Source: Moorella humiferrea (GTDB lineage: Bacteria > Bacillota > DSM-521 > Neomoorellales > Neomoorellaceae). From it: a stretch of 64,000 nucleotides of DNA. Each line of letters begins with the position of its first letter. Position 1 is the stretch's first letter. The notes beneath the pieces were generated by a model. It was not told the origin of the DNA and did not search any database. It saw only the letters and a list, made by a program, of their open reading frames with translations. Location: positions 1,896,001 to 1,960,000 of the forward strand of contig NZ_CP136419.1 of assembly GCF_039233145.1 (NCBI RefSeq), written 5' to 3'. The position numbers were made by a program, and so were the translations under genes. Of the stretch, positions 34,634 through 40,942 are shown piece after piece.

Positions 34634-35476
34634 TTAACAATCGAACCTGAAGGTACGTCCTGCTTCATTGTAAATAAACTTATCTCCCAGGGCCTGGTAG
34701 AGGGCGGCACTGGCCCGAAAACCGGTACAGTGGCACGCTACCAGGTACTGGAGACCAAACCGCGGCAGAGTCTTTATCGTCTCCTCTAGCCGCTCCGGGC
34801 CGGCGTCCTTTAAGTGGGTACCGCCAATGACGGCGAAGATGCGGCTGGCACCGGTAAGGTCCAGGACGTGCTCCAGGGTACTGATCAAGCCGGAGTGGGC
34901 GCAGCCCAGGAGCACCAGCGGCCCTTCCCTGGTAGTGATGATTAAAGACTGGTCGTCCCAGAGGCTGTCCTGGAGGTATTCGCCACCGGCAAGGAGGCGA
35001 AATTCCCGGCTTATAGCTTCAAAAGCCTGTCGACGACGGATTTCGCCGGTTAAAAAAATTCCTTCCCCCAGCTCGACGGGTTGCCGGGAGAGGTGAAATA
35101 CCGCACCGCTTGCCTCTAATTCTGCCCGCGACCAGGGGATACCGATATACCTGGCTTCCTCCCCTTCCCGGAGGCGGTATTTAGCCACGAAGATATCGGG
35201 GTGGGCGTATACGGGAAGGGGGCCGGTAATCTCGCAGATCTTTTTCAGGCTTCCGGTATGGTCGTCATGGCCGTGACTCAGGGCAATAGCTGTAATTTCC
35301 CGCGGATCGAGACCCAGGCTCAACATGTTCTGGACAACGGCACCCCCGGCCCCGGTATCGAAAAGGATGGTCCTTTTCCCGATTCGTACCAGGAAAGCCA
35401 GGCCATGCTCGGCTATCAAGCCCCTGGAGGTGACCGTATTGTCTACCAGGTTGATAATTTCAATGGTTCCGGCCAT
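34634..35476 (-). CDS. MBL-fold metallo-hydrolase (COG1237-like)
   Basis: A 280-residue metallo-beta-lactamase fold protein. The metal motif ALSHGHDDHTGS and later ligands LLGCAHSG, IGGTHL and VACHCTGF are complete. This pattern matches the COG1237 group, often annotated as dihydropterin-ribofuranosylaminobenzene phosphate synthase-like in anaerobes. It follows the FmdB-like gene by 19 bp. The true reaction is unknown. Confidence 0.9.
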   Translation of the reverse strand: MAGTIEIINLVDNTVTSRGLIAEHGLAFLVRIGKRTILFDTGAGGAVVQNMLSLGLDPREITAIALSHGHDDHTGSLKKICEITGPLPVYAHPDIFVAKYRLREGEEARYIGIPWSRAELEASGAVFHLSRQPVELGEGIFLTGEIRRRQAFEAISREFRLLAGGEYLQDSLWDDQSLIITTREGPLVLLGCAHSGLISTLEHVLDLTGASRIFAVIGGTHLKDAGPERLEETIKTLPRFGLQYLVACHCTGFRASAALYQALGDKFIYNEAGRTFRFDC

Positions 35477-35495
35477 TCTTATTTACCCTCCCCTT

Positions 35496-35720
35496 TTAAC
35501 CGTGGCAGCAACCGCCAGGCGTGCAGCCTTCCGGCCGGGAATCCCTCCCGCAGCACAGCGTTTTCCCGCCGGCCTCCGGGCGGCTTTTTACTATATGCGG
35601 CACCGAGAATATCCTCACCAACCTCGTACTGCCGCAGTTAGGACAAATATCCGCATCTTCTCGCTTGTTAAATGTACTTATAGCCCCGCAATCGCTGCAT
35701 TTGAATTCAAATTCCGGCAT
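35496..35720 (-). CDS. FmdB-family small zinc-ribbon protein
   Basis: A 74-residue protein with an N-terminal zinc ribbon (EFKCSDCGAISTF and DICPNCGSTRLVRIFS), the FmdB hallmark. A second Cys-rich tail (KTLCCGRDS, EGCTPGGCCHG) could bind another metal. FmdB proteins are putative regulators named from the formamidase operon. It leads an operon with the MBL and radical SAM genes and has a promoter of the shared-motif set. Confidence 0.88.
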   Translation of the reverse strand: MPEFEFKCSDCGAISTFNKREDADICPNCGSTRLVRIFSVPHIVKSRPEAGGKTLCCGRDSRPEGCTPGGCCHG

Positions 35721-35745
35721 TTACTGTTCACCCCCGCTTGACTTT

Positions 35746-35774
35746 AGTATAAATCTATAAAGAACATACGTCAA
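35746..35774 (-). promoter_or_regulatory. Shared-motif promoter of the FmdB-like operon
   Basis: Reverse strand TTGACG (35774-35769), 17-bp spacer, TATACT (35751-35746). The end of the spacer and -10 (ATAGATTTATACTA) are identical to the DUF5320 promoter. No clear second copy follows. Confidence 0.7.
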
Positions 35775-35785
35775 TATCGCCTTGC

Positions 35786-35815
35786 AAAAAGGCCCCTCCT
35801 TCACAAGAGGGGCCT
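35786..35815 (-). terminator. Intrinsic terminator
   Basis: 9-bp stem AGGCCCCTC/GAGGGGCCT followed on the reverse strand by TTTTTGC; it would end transcripts coming from the modAB operon or the debris behind it. Confidence 0.8.
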
Positions 35816-35960
35816 CCTGTAGAAAATTACCTTAGCTATATAGGCTACGTCTTTTTTGACTACGAAAACGCCTTCCAGGTCAGCCCCTTTTACCGGGGGA
35901 ATAACAGGAGACGACCCGGTAGCCAGGACGAGCTTGTCATAGGTGATGCTTAATAAATCC
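35801..35960 (-). pseudogene. Fragment of an FAD/NAD(P) disulfide oxidoreductase
   Basis: About 53 codons on the reverse strand translate to TYDKLVLATGSSPVIPPV followed by KGADLEGVFVVKKD, the internal ATG motif region of NADH oxidase/CoA-disulfide reductase-like proteins. No FAD-binding N-terminus, no start and no C-terminal half are present, so it is a remnant. The segment resembles the same region of the 402-residue oxidoreductase at 46962-48170. Confidence 0.7.
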
Positions 35961-36166
35961 AAAAAAGAAAATTGGCAACAGATACCGTTATGGAATTATA
36001 TACTGCGCCCCATATTACGGCTGAACAGCAAGAAAAAATGGTACGGCTGTTCGATGGCTTAAATGGGATAGCGGCAACAGCATTACATCTGGACGCTGTT
36101 CTCGCCACAAGGAATAAAAAGCATTTTGATTTTATCCCTGGAATTATTGTTCACTGTCCTTATTAA
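35954..36166 (+). pseudogene. C-terminal remnant of a PIN-domain (VapC-like) protein
   Basis: An open stretch of 70 codons ends with LDAVLATRNKKHFDFIPGI, which matches the end of PIN-domain toxins. The N-terminal half with the first acidic active-site residues is missing. A TTG at 35972 could start it, but there is no ribosome site. It overlaps the oxidoreductase fragment head to head, so this interval looks like decayed insertion debris. Confidence 0.55.
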
Positions 36167-36181
36167 AGGCAGTCTTCGACT

Positions 36182-36973
36182 TTACAGGTCCGGCAGCCTT
36201 TCAAAGGGTTTCGCCCCCACCCGCTCAAAAATCGCGAGGGTAATAACCGCGATGAGGATCAGAATAGTTGCTGAGGCCATCAAAGCCTCCATGTCGCCGG
36301 TAGCCATATTTAAATAGATAGAAATGGGCAGGGTTTCCGTTTTAAACCTGGTGGCGCCGGCCAGCATGAGCACCGCGCCAAATTCTCCCAGAGCTTTGCC
36401 CCAGGTAAGAACCAAACCGGCAAGGATATTATTACGGATTAACGGCAAGGTAACTTTAAAAAAAGCCCCGGCCTGGGAATAACCCAGGGTCCGGGCTACG
36501 TATTCCAGACGGATATCCACGTTCTCTATGGCCGCCTTGAGAACGGTAATTAAAGAAGGTAGATTGACAAAAAACTGGGCCAAAATTATCCCCTGGACGG
36601 TAAAAACAAAACGCAGGCCTAAGCCGGCCAAGGTTTTGCCGAGGGCGGTAGTCCCAAAAAGGAGGAGAAGGCAAACACCGGAGACAACAGGCGGTAAGGT
36701 TAAGGGGATGCGGAGGATATTTACCATTAAGCTCTGACCTGGTAAGTTATAGCGGGCCAAGCAGTAAGCTATAGGTATCGCGACGATCAGACAAGCAGCT
36801 GTAGAAATTATTGATGTTAAAAGGCTGAGCCTGATGGCAAAAATAAGCTCCGGCGACGTTAAAGAAAAAGGAATATGGGGAAGCCCCCGAACCAACACGG
36901 TCCCCACGGCAACCATGATAAAAAGTAGCACCAGGCAGGTAATAAATATATTAGCTGCTTTAAAAAGTTTCAT
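36182..36973 (-). CDS. modB: Molybdate/tungstate ABC permease
   Basis: A 263-residue permease with about six helices. The binding-protein-dependent transport loop is visible as LEYVARTLGYSQAGAFFKVT and TWGKALGEFGAVLMLAG, the EAA motif typical of ModB/WtpB. It follows the modA-like gene by 26 bp in the riboswitch-controlled operon. No ModC ATPase gene follows; the downstream interval contains only gene remnants. Confidence 0.92.
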   Translation of the reverse strand: MKLFKAANIFITCLVLLFIMVAVGTVLVRGLPHIPFSLTSPELIFAIRLSLLTSIISTAACLIVAIPIAYCLARYNLPGQSLMVNILRIPLTLPPVVSGVCLLLLFGTTALGKTLAGLGLRFVFTVQGIILAQFFVNLPSLITVLKAAIENVDIRLEYVARTLGYSQAGAFFKVTLPLIRNNILAGLVLTWGKALGEFGAVLMLAGATRFKTETLPISIYLNMATGDMEALMASATILILIAVITLAIFERVGAKPFERLPDL

Positions 36974-36999
36974 CCCCGAGCGTTACCCCCTGCTTAACC

Positions 37000-37809
37000 T
37001 TACCTGCTAACCGGTTTGTAGCCCCATTTTTGCCAAATCTGGCAGGCATCCGCCGATGTATAAAATTCGGCTAATTGTTGAGCCAGCTCTTTTTCCTGGG
37101 AACATGTTAGCACTGCTACCGGCACGGTTTTAACACATTCCCGTAATTCGGGTATTGCTAATACTTCGATCTTATCTTTTACGCTCCGGGCATTTTCTTC
37201 CCAGATAATGGCAGCATCAGCCTGACCGGTACTTAAATACACCACCAGTTCATTTGCCGTCGGCGTCCTGACTACCACATTTTTATTGACTGCTTCTAAC
37301 AAACCCTTCTCCTTAAGGAGCTGATCGGCCAGCTTGCCAATAGGTAGGGCCTGGGGGTCCCCCAGGGCTACTTTCACTCCCGGACGCCCCAGGTCGGCTA
37401 ATTTGTGGATGCCAGCAGGATTCCCCTTGGGAACAGCCAGTACCGGCATGTGATAGACGACATCCTTTTCCCAGGCCACCAGGTCTTTTTCTTTAACGGG
37501 CTTTAATTCCGCTACATCCCCCGGCAGGTAAACGTCCCCCTGCCCGGTTAATATTATCTGGTTGTTGAGCTGGGCGGCACCGCCAAAGGTATAATTAATC
37601 TTTATGCCGGTTTTGGCGTGAAAGGCGGTCCCGATCTCTTCAACCGGATTTTTAAGGCCGGCGCCGCTGTAAACTAAAAGGCTCTGTTCGTCTTTCGCTT
37701 TATCTAGCTGTTGCGGCTGGACTTTCGTTTTACTACAGCCACTAAGTGCCAGAACTCCCGCCAACATGAAACCCAATAATATACGTACCAGTCTTACATT
37801 CACAGCCAT
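37000..37809 (-). CDS. modA: Molybdate/tungstate-binding lipoprotein
   Basis: A 269-residue ModA/WtpA-like binding protein with lipobox VLALSGCSK. Family features are LLVYSGAGLKNPVEEIGTAF, FGGAAQLNNQI and VVYLSTGQADAAIIWEEN. It captures the oxyanion outside the cell and feeds the ModB permease. The operon is preceded by a Moco-type riboswitch, which supports molybdate or tungstate as substrate. Confidence 0.93.
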   Translation of the reverse strand: MAVNVRLVRILLGFMLAGVLALSGCSKTKVQPQQLDKAKDEQSLLVYSGAGLKNPVEEIGTAFHAKTGIKINYTFGGAAQLNNQIILTGQGDVYLPGDVAELKPVKEKDLVAWEKDVVYHMPVLAVPKGNPAGIHKLADLGRPGVKVALGDPQALPIGKLADQLLKEKGLLEAVNKNVVVRTPTANELVVYLSTGQADAAIIWEENARSVKDKIEVLAIPELRECVKTVPVAVLTCSQEKELAQQLAEFYTSADACQIWQKWGYKPVSR

Positions 37810-37822
37810 CGTCTCCTATGCT

Positions 37823-38551
37823 TTAATGTCCAAAGGCACAATACTGCTCATAACCCTCTAGACGGGCAATCCCGCTGATGGTTACCCCATAAAAGACGAC
37901 GGGTTTTACTCCCATTACCCCGGATAAAGTGTCATTGACGGCCGTGGTGCCGGTGGCTAAAACCAAATCGCTCCAGGCGACTATTTCCGGCGTACGGCTG
38001 GCATCTTCTATCAAAACCCCGTCTTTGCGCCGGCCGACATTATCGGGATCGAGATCTGTCACCCGGATGGGGAAATGGGCGGCCAGGGCCGCGATCATGG
38101 CCGGCTGCAGGCCGATAAAGGCAATGCGCGGACTGCCGAAACGCTCCCGGACATAATCTACCAGGCGGGCGGCACAGAGTCCCGGTTCCCGGTCGCGGCA
38201 GTGAATGGTCCTATCAATTAGCTTTAAATGGCGCATCACGGCGTTCAAGGTGGCGATAAAAACGGCCCTTTCGTAATTGGTGCATAGGGGTATAGCCAAA
38301 ACTTCCTTGAGAGTCCCCTGGTAGTTGCCGGGCATGTCGGTATACGCTTGGCCGCAAGAACCCAAAAACGTGGCCTGGATCATCGTTTCCTTGCCCTTCA
38401 GAAGGGGAAAATCCTGGCGTTCCGGCCGACCGATAGCTTCTTCCGGTGTCAACGGCCTGGCGCTGACAATTTTTACCTCTTCATCGCCGCTGAGGTTCCT
38501 CGTTTCTATCATTCGGCGGAATTTTTCCCTTATGCTTTCTAAAAACTGCAT
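37823..38551 (-). CDS. DUF364 (Rossmann-like, heavy-metal chelation) protein
   Basis: A 242-residue cytoplasmic protein of the DUF364 family, whose members are predicted to chelate metals. Recognisable parts are LCTNYERAVFIATLNAVM, RIAFIGLQPAMIAALA, VTDLDPDNVG and LATGTTAVNDTL. It is the first gene of the operon with modA (13 bp gap) and modB, so it may handle molybdenum or tungsten after uptake. Its exact role is unknown. Confidence 0.88.
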   Translation of the reverse strand: MQFLESIREKFRRMIETRNLSGDEEVKIVSARPLTPEEAIGRPERQDFPLLKGKETMIQATFLGSCGQAYTDMPGNYQGTLKEVLAIPLCTNYERAVFIATLNAVMRHLKLIDRTIHCRDREPGLCAARLVDYVRERFGSPRIAFIGLQPAMIAALAAHFPIRVTDLDPDNVGRRKDGVLIEDASRTPEIVAWSDLVLATGTTAVNDTLSGVMGVKPVVFYGVTISGIARLEGYEQYCAFGH

Positions 38552-38591
38552 TCAAACCTACTCCCTTCCCAGATTATATAAACGCCAAAGT

Positions 38592-38622
38592 AAAACCCCG
38601 CCTCTACTGGGGAGCGGGGTCT
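38592..38622 (-). terminator. Leader terminator of the DUF364-modAB operon
   Basis: Stem ACCCCGC/GCGGGGT (38594-38620) followed on the reverse strand by TTTTA, between the riboswitch and the DUF364 start; the likely expression platform. Confidence 0.75.
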
Positions 38623-38651
38623 TATGGCAAAAATAATGCGCTAATATAGTC

Positions 38652-38768
38652 ACCCCCTCCTTTTCGATACCTGGAAGGCATACCAGTTTCCCGGTATACC
38701 CCGTGGACCAAAAGGTCCAGGCCTACCCGCCATGGGATCTTTCCTTTAGGACAGGTTGGCTCGGAGGA
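38652..38768 (-). promoter_or_regulatory. Moco-type (molybdenum/tungsten cofactor) riboswitch
   Basis: Reverse-strand leader with the Moco RNA end motifs: CCTCCGAGCC at the 5' side and GCCTTCCAGGTATCGAAAAG followed by GAGG at the 3' side, closing a P1 CCTCC/GGAGG stem. Internal hairpins GGACC/GGTCC and a GGTATACCGGGAAACTGGTA helix with a GGGAAAC loop lie between. It precedes a molybdate-type transport operon, which fits. The rest of 38552-38871 holds only two terminators. Confidence 0.85.
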
Positions 38769-38837
38769 TAAAGTTATTTGCATACGTTCTTAATGTATTA
38801 TTCGCGCTAAAAAAACAAATTCCTGCCAGCATGGGCG

Positions 38838-38866
38838 AAAAAACCCCCGGGATAAACCCGGGGGAG
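38838..38866 (-). terminator. Terminator of the Hdr-MetFV operon
   Basis: Stem CCCCCGGG/CCCGGGGG (38844-38851 with 38857-38864) followed on the reverse strand by TTTTTT, directly after metF. Confidence 0.92.
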
Positions 38867-38871
38867 CCGAT

Positions 38872-39795
38872 TTAATCCACTTTGGGGCGGGGGTAGAGGC
38901 CGGCTTCCTTGACGATGGTGGGGATGATATCTTCCCACATGACGGCCATGATGTGCACGCCGGCTACACCTTCAATGTTTCTTAGGTGTTTTATCTGTTC
39001 AACGCATATCGCCACCCCTTCGGCTTTGGGGTCGGCGGCTTTTTCCATGCGGCTGACGATTTCCTCGGGAACGATCATCCCGGCCACCGACTGCTGCATA
39101 TACCGGGCGGCTTTGGCGGATTTTAAGGGCATGACGCCGGCGATGATGTAGGCCCTTTTGTGAAGCCCCCTTTCCCTGACCATGGCCATGAACTTCTCGA
39201 AACGCTCCATGTCGAAGATGCATTGGGTCTGGATGAAGTCGGCCCCGGCGTTGATTTTCTTTTCCAGCCGTAAGACCCGAAACTCAAAGGGATCGGCGAA
39301 GGGGTTGGCAGCGGCGCCTATGAAGAAGCGGGGCTCATTACCTTTCAGCTCTTCCCCGCAGGCGAACTTTTTCTCGTCCCGCAGGTCCTTGACGATTTTG
39401 ATGAGCTGGATGGAATCTATGTCATGGACGTTTTTGGCCGTTGGGTGGTTGCCAAAGCTTTGGTGGTCGCCCGAGAGGCAGAGGACGTTGCGCATACCTA
39501 AACTGTAGGCGCCCAGAAGGTCGCTCTGCAGGGCGATCCTGTTGCGGTCCCGGACCGTCATCTGGATGATGGGTTCGCCCCCGCTTGCAAGGACGTGGAC
39601 GCCGGCGGCGATGCTGGAAAGGCGCACGATGGCCGTCTGGTTGTCCGTCAAATTCATGGCATCCACGTAGTCTTTAAGGAGGGCGGCATGTTTTTTTATC
39701 CCTTCGGGGTTGGCGTGTTTCGGCGGCCCTATTTCCCCGCTCACCACGAAATGCCCCTGGGAAAGGAGTCTTTCCAGTTTGCTTTCCGTCTTCAT
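38872..39795 (-). CDS. metF: Methylene-tetrahydrofolate reductase, large subunit
   Basis: A 307-residue TIM-barrel flavoprotein that reduces methylene-THF to methyl-THF in the Wood-Ljungdahl methyl branch. MetF motifs include FVVSGEIGPPKHANPEGI, NLTDNQTAIVRLSS, RNVLCLSGDH and GADFIQTQCIFDMERF. The ATG at 39795 gives the family start; the longer frame to 39855 lies inside metV. It overlaps metV by 4 bp and is the last gene of the operon. In acetogens it works with MetV and, in Moorella, with HdrABC-MvhD. Confidence 0.95.
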   Translation of the reverse strand: MKTESKLERLLSQGHFVVSGEIGPPKHANPEGIKKHAALLKDYVDAMNLTDNQTAIVRLSSIAAGVHVLASGGEPIIQMTVRDRNRIALQSDLLGAYSLGMRNVLCLSGDHQSFGNHPTAKNVHDIDSIQLIKIVKDLRDEKKFACGEELKGNEPRFFIGAAANPFADPFEFRVLRLEKKINAGADFIQTQCIFDMERFEKFMAMVRERGLHKRAYIIAGVMPLKSAKAARYMQQSVAGMIVPEEIVSRMEKAADPKAEGVAICVEQIKHLRNIEGVAGVHIMAVMWEDIIPTIVKEAGLYPRPKVD

Positions 39796-40463
39796 GCCAG
39801 CCTCACATCCTCTCGTACCACTTTGCGGGGACCGCCGTCCCGGGATTTGGACCAATCCTTGGGCGGCTGGATTTCCAGGAGGAGGTCGAGTTTACCGAGG
39901 GTCTTCAACCGGTCGTAGATGAGCTGCCAGGCGCAGGGGGTTTCCGGGTTGACCTCGCATTTGCCGTTCTGGGAGCCGCCACAGGGGCCGTTGAGAATGC
40001 TTTTGGAGCAGCGGATAACGGGGCAGATCCCCCCGGTTTTATAGAGGATGCACTCGCCGCAGAGGCCGCAGCGTTCTTCCCAGACGCCGTGCTCGATAGT
40101 TGCGCCGGCGAACTTGGTGTTTAAGGCCGGCACTACCCATTTAGGGTAGCGTTCGGCCAAAAACTGGACGCCGACGCCGCAGGCCAAAGAGATGATGGCG
40201 TCGATGTCGTCGGTTACATATTTAGCCAGCATGTCGACGTACTCCGGGTCGCACTGGCGGGTCAGGGTGACTTCCACCGTTTCCAGGGGATTGCCTTCCT
40301 TTTTCCTTAACATCCGCAAAGCAGCGGCTAGAATCCCCGTTTCCTTTTCGCCGCCGGCCAGGCACACGGTCACGCAGCCGCCGCAGCCGACCACCAGTAT
40401 TTTTTGCGCATCATTGATTAACCCTGCCACTTCGGCCAGGGGTTTAGCCTCGGCGATAATCAT
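39792..40463 (-). CDS. metV: MetV, Fe-S/zinc subunit of methylene-THF reductase
   Basis: A 223-residue partner of MetF. It contains an N-terminal VVGCGGCVTVC cysteine group and a C-terminal Cys array (CGLCGECILYKTGGICPVIR, then NGPCGGSQNGKCEVN) expected to hold a [4Fe-4S] cluster and zinc. It passes electrons to the MetF flavin. It overlaps metF and mvhD by 4 bp each, so MvhD-MetV-MetF are coupled and probably form one module. Confidence 0.95.
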   Translation of the reverse strand: MIIAEAKPLAEVAGLINDAQKILVVGCGGCVTVCLAGGEKETGILAAALRMLRKKEGNPLETVEVTLTRQCDPEYVDMLAKYVTDDIDAIISLACGVGVQFLAERYPKWVVPALNTKFAGATIEHGVWEERCGLCGECILYKTGGICPVIRCSKSILNGPCGGSQNGKCEVNPETPCAWQLIYDRLKTLGKLDLLLEIQPPKDWSKSRDGGPRKVVREDVRLA

Positions 40464-40939
40464 TCCCCTTCACCTGCTTTCGTCGAATTTCCTTTATGGC
40501 CTTCGCCTTCTTTTGGGGGAGGAGGATAGTTTTTGTTCAACGGGCTAGGGCCGAGTTTCTTAATCCGTTCGGTGAACTCCTGGGCGATTTCCGCAAAGCG
40601 CGGGCCCATGGCCGCCGAGAGGTTGTACATCTCCAGGCGTTCGCCGCCGATGCCGATCTCGTCCAGGATTTTTTTGGCTTGCTTAACCCGGCGCTTGGCC
40701 CGGTAATTACCTTTCAAGAAATGGCAGTCGCCCTCCATGCAGCCCAGGACGTAGACACCGTCAGCGCCCTTTTCAAAGGCCTCCAGCAGTACCCGCACGT
40801 CGGTCTTCCCGGAGCAGGGCATTTCAATCACGCGGATATTGGCCGGGTACTGCAGCCGTAAAGACCCGGCCAGGTCGGCGGCCGAGTAGGCGCAGTAGTA
40901 GCAGCAGAAGGCGACGATTTTCGGCTCAAAATCCTGCAA
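40460..40939 (-). CDS. mvhD: MvhD-like hydrogenase/Hdr iron-sulfur subunit
   Basis: A 159-residue [2Fe-2S]-type electron-transfer protein. MvhD motifs are IVAFCCYYCAYSAADLAG, VIEMPCSGKTDVRVLL and GVYVLGCMEGDCHFLKGNYRA. In methanogens and Moorella it links an electron donor to HdrA. It starts 3 bp after hdrA. The C-terminal 20 residues are Pro/Glu/Lys-rich and probably disordered. A second MvhD domain is fused to the other HdrA of the operon. Confidence 0.93.
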   Translation of the reverse strand: MQDFEPKIVAFCCYYCAYSAADLAGSLRLQYPANIRVIEMPCSGKTDVRVLLEAFEKGADGVYVLGCMEGDCHFLKGNYRAKRRVKQAKKILDEIGIGGERLEMYNLSAAMGPRFAEIAQEFTERIKKLGPSPLNKNYPPPPKEGEGHKGNSTKAGEGE

Positions 40940-40942
40940 AGG

